A stretch of 64,000 bases of DNA. Source: Deinococcus humi. Lineage in GTDB: Bacteria > Deinococcota > Deinococci > Deinococcales > Deinococcaceae. Position 1 is the stretch's first letter. Each line of letters starts with the position of its first letter. The translations under genes and the position numbers were made by a program. The notes beneath the pieces are model-generated. The model did no database searches, was not told the DNA's origin, and saw nothing but the letters and a program-made list of their open reading frames with translations. Shown here piece by piece: positions 29,523 through 37,747 of the stretch. The DNA lies in the NCBI RefSeq assembly GCF_014201875.1, contig NZ_JACHFL010000004.1, positions 186,001 through 250,000 of the forward strand. Reading direction: 5' to 3'.

Positions 29523-31105
29523 GTTTTTTCTCCTGTAGGAAAGTTTCGGGCGTCCACGTACCAGCGCTGTGCCCAGTCCCTGGACGTGCCGGAAAGGTCG
29601 GGGTTTAAAGACACCAGTTGACCGGGCCGCAACTGGGCCGCCAGCGGCAGGTCCTCGGGATGAACGACGGCAGGCTTGTGGTAACCGCCGATCCGCCCCC
29701 GGTCCGAGAGCAGGATGATCGGCTCCCCGGCAGGCGTAACCTGCACCGCGCCGGGTGGGGTGGCCTCGCTGGTGACCTGACCGCCCGGCACCTGCTGTCG
29801 GCTGTGGGTGCCGCCCAGCCGCAGGCCCATGCGGTCTGAGCCGGCCACGCGGAAGGGGGCGCTCCCCAGAGCATTCAGGGCCTCCGGCGAGGCCTGTGGA
29901 CCGGGCAGCAGGCGCAGGGTGACGTGTTGCGGCAGGCTCAGCGGCAGGCTGGCAAAACCGGGGAGGGCGTCTTGCACAGTCGCGAGGCCCAGCACGTCAC
30001 CCCCCCGCAGGGGCCGCCCCACCCGGCCGATCAGGTCCGTGCTGCAACTGCCCAGAAACGGCGCACCTTCAAAACCTCCGGCCACTGCAAGATAGGCCCT
30101 TGCACCCGTCTGGGTAGAGGCAAAACGCAACGTCTCGCCCTGCCGGAGCCGGAAGCCCTGCTGCATAGGCCGGCCTTCCGGGCGCATCCCGAAGCCAGCG
30201 ACGCCCACCACCATGTCACGCAGAGCCGTGAGAACCGGCCCCTTCAGGGTCAGCTCCAGCAGTGGCGCGTCTGGCGCGTTGCCCACCAAGCCGTTGGCGA
30301 AAGCAGCCGAGAGGGAATCCAGCGGGCCACTCCGGGCCAGGCCCACCTGTGCCTGTCCCAGACGCCCGCTGTCCATCAGCAGGTCCAGCAGGCCCGATCT
30401 TTCCACCCGGAAGGCTGGAAAGCTGGGCTCGGCGGGCCAGGTTTCGCGCACTTCGGGCAGGGGCGGCGTTTCCCCCACCGAGGGCCGGAAGTGCACGCGG
30501 TCCCCCGGCGCGATCAGGAACGGTTCGGCGCGGTTGGGGTCATAGATCGTCGCCAGCGCCGTGCCCAGCAGGTTCCAGCCCCCCGGCGAGGGCAGCGGAT
30601 ACACGCAGGTCTGGGCATTGGCGACGGCGACCGCGCCCTGGGGCACACTGGCGCGGGGTGTGGAGCGGCGGGGCAGCCGCAGGTCTGCCGGAACTTCCCC
30701 CAGAAAGGGAAATCCGGGGGTGAATCCCACCGCATAGACGTGATACCCGGTCCCCGCATGCAGCCGGATGACCTCGGCTTCGCTCAGGCCGGTGCGGGCG
30801 GCAACATCGGGCAGGTCAGGACCGTCGTAGCGGACGGGAAGTTCAATCAGACGGCCCGCCACCCCAGCCACGTCGTCGAAACTCCGCAGATGCCGCGCCA
30901 CCCACCCGCGCACCGCCACGCCAGACACCACCGCCTCGTCGTACTCCACGAACAGGTTGACGTAACCGGGACCCAGATCCGTGACGCCGGGCAGCAGATC
31001 AGCCCGTAGCGCCCGGTGGAATGCGTGCAGACGGGCGTTCTGGCGCAGGTCCAGTTCCTCCGAGAACTGAACGTAGAAGCCGGTGGCGTGGGCGGAACGC
31101 CGCAT
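29519..31105 (-). CDS. pxpBC: 5-oxoprolinase subunits B and C fused (PxpB-PxpC)
   Basis: A single 528-residue chain joins both partner subunits of the ATP-dependent PxpABC 5-oxoprolinase. Residues about 12-230 are PxpB/KipI-like (GYHVYAVGFTPGFPFLGEVP and PRASVPQGAVAVANAQTCVYP signatures). Residues about 240-528 are PxpC/KipA-like (VERSGLLDLLMDSGRLG, RSGPLDSLS, and FRVAGSDRMGLRLGG). In many bacteria these are separate genes. The ATG directly follows the pxpA stop (TGAATG). With PxpA it should cleave 5-oxoproline to glutamate; the paralogous urea-amidolyase-like carboxylases are less likely because no biotin domain is present. Confidence 0.87.
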   Translation of the reverse strand: MRRSAHATGFYVQFSEELDLRQNARLHAFHRALRADLLPGVTDLGPGYVNLFVEYDEAVVSGVAVRGWVARHLRSFDDVAGVAGRLIELPVRYDGPDLPDVAARTGLSEAEVIRLHAGTGYHVYAVGFTPGFPFLGEVPADLRLPRRSTPRASVPQGAVAVANAQTCVYPLPSPGGWNLLGTALATIYDPNRAEPFLIAPGDRVHFRPSVGETPPLPEVRETWPAEPSFPAFRVERSGLLDLLMDSGRLGQAQVGLARSGPLDSLSAAFANGLVGNAPDAPLLELTLKGPVLTALRDMVVGVAGFGMRPEGRPMQQGFRLRQGETLRFASTQTGARAYLAVAGGFEGAPFLGSCSTDLIGRVGRPLRGGDVLGLATVQDALPGFASLPLSLPQHVTLRLLPGPQASPEALNALGSAPFRVAGSDRMGLRLGGTHSRQQVPGGQVTSEATPPGAVQVTPAGEPIILLSDRGRIGGYHKPAVVHPEDLPLAAQLRPGQLVSLNPDLSGTSRDWAQRWYVDARNFPTGEKT

Positions 31106-31879
31106 TCAGGAGATTCCGGCAAAGGAGCGCACCGCCACGCCCTCCTTCTCCAGCGCCTCACGAATCGCGCGGGCGATCTGCACGGCGTTGGGGTTGTCAC
31201 CGTGGATGCACAGCGAATCCACGTCACAGACGAAGTGACCGCCGTCAATCGCCTCAATGCGCCCCTGTGTGGCCATCATCACGGCGCGCCGGGCGGCCTC
31301 GGCAGGGTCATGGATGCTGGAACCGGGCATGGAGCGCGGGGCCAGCCGCCCGTCCTGCAGGTAGGCGCGCTCGGGAAAGGTCTCAAGGACCACCGGAACG
31401 CCCAGCCTGCGGGCCTCGGTCTCCAGCAGCGTTGCGGGCAACACCATCAGCGGCAGCGCCGGATCAAAATCGCGGGTGGCCTGGGCAATCGCCGCCGCCG
31501 TGGGCGCATGCGTCCAGGCACGGGTGGACAGTGCGCCGTGGGCCTTGACGTGCTGGAGGGGGACTCCGGCAGCCCGCGCCATCCCCGCCAGCGCCGAGAT
31601 CTGATACAGCGTGTCGGTATAGACCTGATCCGGTGACACCTCCATGATGCGCCGTCCAAAACCGGGCAGATCGGGGTAACTGGGATGTGCCCCGAGGCCC
31701 AGGCCATGCTGCTTGGCCCGCGCCACCGTGGCCTGCATGGTCAGCGGATCGCCTGCATGGAACCCACAGGCGACATTCACGCTGCTCAGCAGGGGAAACA
31801 GGTTGGCGTCGTCGCCCAGCGTCCAGGCCCCGTAGGATTCGCCTGCGTCGGCGTTGAGGTCAATGGTGGTGCGGGTCAT
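31106..31879 (-). CDS. pxpA: 5-oxoprolinase subunit A (LamB/YcsF family)
   Basis: A 257-residue protein with the LamB/YcsF signatures DLNADAGESYGAW, VNVACGFHAGDP and GAHPSYPDLPGFGRR. Together with PxpB and PxpC it hydrolyses 5-oxoproline, a damage product of glutamine and glutamate, to glutamate with ATP. It heads a four-gene operon with no spacing between genes. A TAGCCT -10 box ends 6 nt before the ATG, the leaderless layout. Confidence 0.92.
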   Translation of the reverse strand: MTRTTIDLNADAGESYGAWTLGDDANLFPLLSSVNVACGFHAGDPLTMQATVARAKQHGLGLGAHPSYPDLPGFGRRIMEVSPDQVYTDTLYQISALAGMARAAGVPLQHVKAHGALSTRAWTHAPTAAAIAQATRDFDPALPLMVLPATLLETEARRLGVPVVLETFPERAYLQDGRLAPRSMPGSSIHDPAEAARRAVMMATQGRIEAIDGGHFVCDVDSLCIHGDNPNAVQIARAIREALEKEGVAVRSFAGIS

Positions 31880-31885
31880 GCGATC

Positions 31886-31891
31886 AGGCTA
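31886..31891 (-). promoter_or_regulatory. Leaderless -10 box (TAGCCT) of the pxp operon
   Basis: On the minus strand TAGCCT (31891-31886) is followed by 6 nt and the pxpA ATG at 31879. It fits the TANNNT pattern seen at other genes here. Confidence 0.45.
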
Positions 31892-31929
31892 GCGGAAGTG
31901 GGGTCCGGAAGTGCGCAAGAGCGGCCTGG

Positions 31930-33126
<1,197 letters not shown>

Positions 33127-33132
33127 GCTGCC

Positions 33133-33138
33133 ATCTTA
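33133..33138 (-). promoter_or_regulatory. Leaderless -10 box (TAAGAT) of the PLP enzyme gene
   Basis: TAAGAT on the minus strand ends 6 nt before the ATG at 33126; no ribosome site is present between them. Confidence 0.5.
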
Positions 33139-33209
33139 GGTCAGAGCGCCTAACGGGCGTTCGTTTGGAACGGACGGGCCTGGACGGGGCCATGGGGCAG
33201 GGTGGCCGC

Positions 33210-33215
33210 TAAGCT
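33210..33215 (+). promoter_or_regulatory. Leaderless -10 box (TAAGCT) of the PucR-type regulator
   Basis: TAAGCT is followed by 6 nt and the ATG at 33222, with no Shine-Dalgarno sequence. It mirrors the -10 of the divergent gene 95 bp away. A small inverted repeat CGTTC-N5-GAACG (33158-33172) lies between the two promoters. Confidence 0.45.
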
Positions 33216-33221
33216 GTTCGC

Positions 33222-33917
33222 ATGCTGCCCACCCTGGCCGAGTTGCTGCTCCTTCCGGCCTTCACGGGGGCGGAGGTCAGGAGCGGCCAGGCGCGGTTGG
33301 GGGCGCCAGTCACCTGGGTCCACGTTTCCGAGATCAGCGACGCCGCCCGCTTCCTCAGCGGCGGAGAGCTGCTGCTCAGCACCGGAACGCCGCTGGCCGG
33401 GGGCGACGGCGGGGCGTACATCCGCTCGCTGGCCGGGGGCGGCGCGCACGGGCTAGCGCTGGAACTGGTGCGCGAGGTACGGGAAGTGCCACCCGAAGCC
33501 CTGGAGGCGGCCCGCGAGACCGGTTTCCCGCTGATCGTCTTCCGGCAGGAGGTGAGCTTCGCGGAGCTGACCCGCGCCGCCCACGCCCGCATTCTCAGGC
33601 CGCCTGTCGCCGCGCCGCCCTCGCTGTCTCCGGTGACTGACGCCCTGAACGAGACAGGCCGCGCCGCCGACTTCGTGGCCGCGCACCTGGGGGCGGTGCT
33701 GGCCCTGCCGCCGCGCCCGCGCCTGATTCTGCTGGACACGCTGGGGGCGCTCCTGGGCTGCAACTTCAACGTGGCCGAGGCCGCCCGCAGCCTGGGCGTG
33801 CGCCGTCAGACGGTGTACTACCGCCTGGAGCAACTGCGGGCCATGCTGGGCGATCTGAACGATCCCCGGCGGCAACTGGGCCTGCTGCTGGCGCTGGACC
33901 TGTCTAGGGACCGCTAG
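33222..33917 (+). CDS. Short PucR-family transcriptional regulator
   Basis: A 231-residue regulator. Residues about 1-125 match the purine-catabolism N-terminal domain (VTWVHVSEISDAARFLSGGELLLSTG). The C-terminal helix-turn-helix is NVAEAARSLGVRRQTVYYRLEQL, the PucR/HTH_30 type. Usual PucR proteins are near 500 residues and carry a GGDEF-like middle domain; that domain is missing here. The gene precedes a co-oriented aminotransferase and aldehyde dehydrogenase, which it probably controls. PucR members often activate amine or amino-acid catabolism. Confidence 0.83.
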   Translation: MLPTLAELLLLPAFTGAEVRSGQARLGAPVTWVHVSEISDAARFLSGGELLLSTGTPLAGGDGGAYIRSLAGGGAHGLALELVREVREVPPEALEAARETGFPLIVFRQEVSFAELTRAAHARILRPPVAAPPSLSPVTDALNETGRAADFVAAHLGAVLALPPRPRLILLDTLGALLGCNFNVAEAARSLGVRRQTVYYRLEQLRAMLGDLNDPRRQLGLLLALDLSRDR

Positions 33918-33932
33918 CCTCAAGGCTTTTTT
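33916..33932 (+). terminator. Small intrinsic terminator after the PucR-type gene
   Basis: AGCC-tcaa-GGCT is followed by a run of T to 33932, overlapping the end of the coding sequence. The stem is only 4 bp, so termination would be partial. It is the only hairpin here with a clear T-run. Confidence 0.35.
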
Positions 33933-34022
33933 GGACACCCTGTCTCTTGAGTCAAGCACCCGGGGAGGAGGACAATGGACGGCAGCCCACCTGTTCCAAT
34001 CCTTTCGCCCGGAGGTTTGTCC

Positions 34023-35399
34023 ATGACCAGCACCGAAGAGCGCCCAGCGGTCCTTCCCGAGCCTGTCGCATCGGCCTACGACATCGCGCAGCAGAACCGC
34101 GAGTACACCATGTTCTCGTGGTCTGTGCAGGGTGGCGCCCTGCCACCCGTAATGACCGGCGGCAGGGGCAGTCACTTTTTCGACGGTGACGGCCACTCCT
34201 GGCTCGACTTTTCCAGCCAGCTGATCAACCTGAACATCGGCCACCAGCACCCGCGCATGCTGGAGGCCATCAAGAAACAGGTGGACACCATGTGCTTTGC
34301 CGGGCCGTCCTTCGCCACCGAGCCGCGCGGCAAGCTGGGGCAGAAGCTGGCCGAGGTCACCGGGCTGGCCAAGACCTTCTTCACCCTGGGCGGCAGCGAG
34401 GCCAACGAGAACGCCATCAAAATTGCCCGCCTGGTCACAGGCCGCGACAAGATCATCACCCGCTACCGCAGCTACCACGGGGCGACGATGGGCAGCATGA
34501 CTGCCTCGGGGGACCCACGCCGCTGGCCGGTGGAGCCGGGGGTGCCAGGAGTGGTGCGCGTCTTTGATCCGTACTGCTACCGCTGTCCCTTCGGCAAGAC
34601 GCCGGATTCGTGTGGCCGTGAATGCGTCTCGCACATCGAGGAAGTTATTCAGATGGAGGGGCCGGACTCCATCGCGGCGATTCTGGTGGAAGGCATCACC
34701 GGTAGCAACGGCCTGCTGGTGCCGCCCGACGACTATTACCCCAAACTGCGGGCGCTGTGTGACCGGTACGGCATCCTTCTGATCACCGACGAGGTGATGA
34801 GCGGCTTCGGACGCACCGGCAAGTGGCTGGCGACCCAGCACTACGGCATCAAGCCCGACATCGTGACCTGCGCCAAGGGCCTGACGAGCGGGTATATGCC
34901 ACTGGGCGCGTGCATTGTCAGCCAGCCCATTGCCGACTACTTCGACACACACATGCTGTGGGGCGGCCTGACGTACAGCGGCCACCCGGTCTGCTGCGCC
35001 GCCGCCGTGGAGAATCTGGCGATCTACGAGGACGAGGGGCTGTTCGAGAACGCGCTTGAGCTGGGCGCCTACCTGGGTCAGCGGCTGGAAGCCATGAAGG
35101 CCAGATACGCCTGCGTGGGAGACGTACGTTACAAGGGGCTGTTCTCCGTGCTGGAACTGGTGCGCGACAAGGGAACGAAAGAACCGCTGGCCCCGTTCGG
35201 CGGCACCTCGCCGGAGATGGGTCAGCTGGCCGCACACCTGCGGAACAAGCACGTCTACGCGTACAGCCGCTTCAATTTCCTGTGGGTCTGTCCACCGCTA
35301 ATCATCACCAAAGCGGAGCTGGACGCCGGACTGGCCGTGTACGAGGAGGCGCTGGCGCTGGTCGATACGCTGATCGCGGGCGGGGTGGCTGCGGACTAG
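34023..35399 (+). CDS. Class-III (omega) aminotransferase
   Basis: A PLP-dependent enzyme of 458 residues of the class III fold, which moves the terminal amino group of omega-amino acids (beta-alanine, taurine, GABA type) to pyruvate or 2-oxoglutarate. The N-terminal QNREYTMFSWSVQGG replaces the usual HP.tq segment. LGGSEANENAIKIAR, LLITDEVMSGFGRTG and TCAKGLTSGYMPLGA (PLP lysine) are present. A Cys cluster YCYRCPFGKTPDSCGREC occurs near residue 185. The ATG at 34023 follows GGAGG. The next gene, a semialdehyde dehydrogenase, would oxidise its product. Confidence 0.87.
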   Translation: MTSTEERPAVLPEPVASAYDIAQQNREYTMFSWSVQGGALPPVMTGGRGSHFFDGDGHSWLDFSSQLINLNIGHQHPRMLEAIKKQVDTMCFAGPSFATEPRGKLGQKLAEVTGLAKTFFTLGGSEANENAIKIARLVTGRDKIITRYRSYHGATMGSMTASGDPRRWPVEPGVPGVVRVFDPYCYRCPFGKTPDSCGRECVSHIEEVIQMEGPDSIAAILVEGITGSNGLLVPPDDYYPKLRALCDRYGILLITDEVMSGFGRTGKWLATQHYGIKPDIVTCAKGLTSGYMPLGACIVSQPIADYFDTHMLWGGLTYSGHPVCCAAAVENLAIYEDEGLFENALELGAYLGQRLEAMKARYACVGDVRYKGLFSVLELVRDKGTKEPLAPFGGTSPEMGQLAAHLRNKHVYAYSRFNFLWVCPPLIITKAELDAGLAVYEEALALVDTLIAGGVAAD

Positions 35400-35526
35400 G
35401 GGACCAGGAAGGTTCACGTCACCCACCGTCCCCAGCCGCCACGTGGCAGCCCCGCATCAAGAGGGGCCAGAACGGATCAAAGCCCCGATCTTTTCGCTCC
35501 GTCAATACGGGGGAGGGTTGAGGAGG

Positions 35527-35545
35527 GGACAAACGGCATTTGTCC
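35527..35545 (+). promoter_or_regulatory. Hairpin in the mmsA leader
   Basis: GGACAAA (35527-35533) and TTTGTCC (35539-35545) pair perfectly around a 5-nt loop, 33 bp before the mmsA ATG, within the 179-bp gap after the aminotransferase. It may tune expression of the second gene or be a binding site; nothing else stands out in this gap. Confidence 0.35.
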
Positions 35546-35578
35546 GGCCAGCTCCCTGGACGAAGGAGAGGTAACCCC

Positions 35579-37087
35579 ATGACCGCCACCACAGAAAAAA
35601 CCATCACCCTGACCCACTGGCTCAACAATGCGCCCGCTGAGGGGAAGTCGGGCCGCACCGCCCCCGTCTACAACCCGGCCACCGGGCAGGTTCAGGCACT
35701 GGTTCCGCTGGCGAGTAGAGACGAGATAGACGCCGTGGTAGAGATTGCTACTGCCGCCGCTCAGCAATGGCGGTCCAGTTCCCTCAGCATGCGCTCGGGC
35801 GTGATGTTCAAGTTCCGCGAACTGCTCGCGGCGCGGCGCGAGGAGCTGGCCCGCATCATCACGCGCGAACATGGCAAGGTGCACAGTGACGCGCTGGGCG
35901 AGATCGCGCGCGGGCTGGAGAACGTGGAATACGCCTGCGGCATTCCCAACCTGCTGCGCGGCGGCTATTCCGAACAGGTCAGCACCGGCGTGGACGTGTA
36001 CAGCATCCAGCAACCGCTGGGCGTGGTGGCCGGCATCACGCCATTCAATTTCCCCGCGATGGTGCCGCTGTGGATGCTGGCAAACGCGCTGGCATGCGGC
36101 AATGCCTTTATCCTCAAACCCAGCGAGAAAGATCCGTCTGCCGCCAACTTCATGGCCGAACTGCTCAAGGAGGCCGGTCTGCCGGACGGCGTGCTGAGCG
36201 TCGTTCATGGAGACAAGGAGGCCGTGGACGCTCTCCTGGAGCATCCTGGCATCGCCGCCGTGAGCTTCGTCGGCAGCACACCGATCGCCAGGTACATCTA
36301 CGAGAAAGGCACCGCCCATGGCAAGCGCGTGCAGGCGCTGGGCGGAGCGAAAAACCACATGCTGGTGCTGCCCGACGCGGATATCGGGATGGCCGCCGAC
36401 GCCGCCGTCTCTGCCGCTTACGGGTCGGCGGGCGAGCGCTGCATGGCCATCAGCGTGCTGGTGGCGGTGGGCGACGCGGGCGACAAATTGATCGACGCCA
36501 TTCGGGAGCGCTTGCCTGCCCTCAAGATCGGCCCCGGCGACGAACCGGAGAGCGAGATGGGGCCGCTGATCACCCGCGAACATCGGGACCGGGTGGCCGG
36601 CTATATCGCCTCCGCACAGGAGCAGGGCGCAAAAGTCGTGGTGGACGGACGTGAGACCCGATTTGACGGCGACGGATTCTTCCTGGGCGTGTCGCTGCTG
36701 GACGACGTAAAACCCGGAATGAACGCCTACGACGACGAAATCTTCGGCCCGGTGCTGTGTGTAGTGCGGGCGGACAGCTACGCCGAGGGCCTCAAGCTGA
36801 TCAACGACAACGAGTACGGCAATGGCACGGCCATCTTCACCCGCGACGGCGGCGCGGCGCGGCAATTCCAGTTTGACGTGGAAGTCGGCATGGTGGGCGT
36901 GAACGTCCCTATCCCGGTGCCTGTCGCGTACTACAGCTTCGGCGGCTGGAAGGCCAGCCTGTTCGGCGACACCCACATGTACGGCCCCGAAGGCATCAAG
37001 TTCTTCACGCGCAGCAAGGTGATCACCTCGCGCTGGCCGGATCCGGCGAGCAGCAAGGTGGATCTGGGGTTCCCACAGACCCGCTAA
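35579..37087 (+). CDS. mmsA: CoA-acylating methylmalonate-semialdehyde dehydrogenase
   Basis: An aldehyde dehydrogenase of 502 residues. It would oxidise malonate or methylmalonate semialdehyde with NAD and CoA to acetyl- or propionyl-CoA. The MmsA/IolA signature is strong: GVVAGITPFNFPAMVPLWM, ALGGAKNHMLVLPDAD, catalytic Cys in GSAGERCMA, and VPVAYYSFGGWKASLFGDTHMYGPEGI. The ATG at 35579 has GGAGAGG upstream. Coupled with the aminotransferase it fits beta-alanine or beta-aminoisobutyrate breakdown; an inositol role is possible but no iol genes adjoin. Confidence 0.92.
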   Translation: MTATTEKTITLTHWLNNAPAEGKSGRTAPVYNPATGQVQALVPLASRDEIDAVVEIATAAAQQWRSSSLSMRSGVMFKFRELLAARREELARIITREHGKVHSDALGEIARGLENVEYACGIPNLLRGGYSEQVSTGVDVYSIQQPLGVVAGITPFNFPAMVPLWMLANALACGNAFILKPSEKDPSAANFMAELLKEAGLPDGVLSVVHGDKEAVDALLEHPGIAAVSFVGSTPIARYIYEKGTAHGKRVQALGGAKNHMLVLPDADIGMAADAAVSAAYGSAGERCMAISVLVAVGDAGDKLIDAIRERLPALKIGPGDEPESEMGPLITREHRDRVAGYIASAQEQGAKVVVDGRETRFDGDGFFLGVSLLDDVKPGMNAYDDEIFGPVLCVVRADSYAEGLKLINDNEYGNGTAIFTRDGGAARQFQFDVEVGMVGVNVPIPVPVAYYSFGGWKASLFGDTHMYGPEGIKFFTRSKVITSRWPDPASSKVDLGFPQTR

Positions 37088-37707
37088 GAAGCTGCGTTTT
37101 TCGCCAGTAGCCGCGCCTCCACCAGCGCCGAAAGCGCCCGTACCGGGGCCTGCGGATCCGTGGCGAAAAAGCGTGGGCTGGGATGCGGGCAGTTCATGGC
37201 GGGCAGGGGGCGGGGCAGTTCAGGCTGAACGAACCGCCAGCCGCTCTGCGCCTTGCCGCCCACCAGCACCACCACCCGGAGTTCAGGCAGCAGCGTCAGC
37301 AGTTCCAGGGTGGCCGGTGTCGCCGCCCTGACCTGCATTGCCGTGGGCGTGACCACTCCGCCCGCACTGAGTTGCCACGGCACGATGTTCCACATCAGGC
37401 AGCGCTCGCGGCTGATACCAGCCAGCTTCAGCAGGCAGCTCAGGTTCTCGGCGGTGCGGTCCGGGTTGTCGGGGGAGGCGAAACCCGTCTGCGCGACTTT
37501 CGGCCCCGGCGATTCCAGCAGCAGCAGGATCTCACTGTGAATGCCGCCGCTTCTGGGATCGAAGTGGGGAAGGTCCAGCCGCTCGCCTAGCATCTCACCT
37601 GCTCGCAATCGCTCCGCGAAGGCCGTCAGCGGCGCGACATGGGGGTCCTGAAGCTGGGCGCGGCGGGCCGCAAGGGTCTCGGGATCCGCCAGCGTCCGGG
37701 TCTGCAC
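37084..37707 (-). CDS. Uracil-DNA glycosylase superfamily protein
   Basis: A 207-residue UDG-fold protein. Motif 1 is LLLESPGPKVAQTGFASPDNPDRTAENL, a variant of the GExPG water-activating loop with Ser in place of Ala; the second motif is NCPHPSPR with the active-site His. WNIVPW is also a family segment. The GTG start at 37707 has a TAGACT -10 box 6 nt upstream. Its stop overlaps the convergent mmsA stop by 3 bp. It would remove uracil or another damaged base from DNA; which UDG family it belongs to I cannot say. Confidence 0.8.
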   Translation of the reverse strand: MQTRTLADPETLAARRAQLQDPHVAPLTAFAERLRAGEMLGERLDLPHFDPRSGGIHSEILLLLESPGPKVAQTGFASPDNPDRTAENLSCLLKLAGISRERCLMWNIVPWQLSAGGVVTPTAMQVRAATPATLELLTLLPELRVVVLVGGKAQSGWRFVQPELPRPLPAMNCPHPSPRFFATDPQAPVRALSALVEARLLAKNAAS

Positions 37708-37713
37708 CCCCCA

Positions 37714-37719
37714 AGTCTA
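37714..37719 (-). promoter_or_regulatory. Leaderless -10 box (TAGACT) of the glycosylase gene
   Basis: TAGACT on the minus strand ends 6 nt before the GTG at 37707. I saw no radiation/desiccation-response palindrome around it. Confidence 0.45.
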
Positions 37720-37747
37720 TCGGGAGAGGGCAGGGGTAAAACGTCGG

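Noticed and set aside
35462..35510. GATC-aaagcccc-GATC in the mmsA leader as an operator
   Set aside because: A four-base inverted repeat is too short to support without further copies.
37708..37747. Radiation/desiccation response palindrome upstream of the glycosylase
   Set aside because: No 17-bp TTATG-type palindrome is present there.
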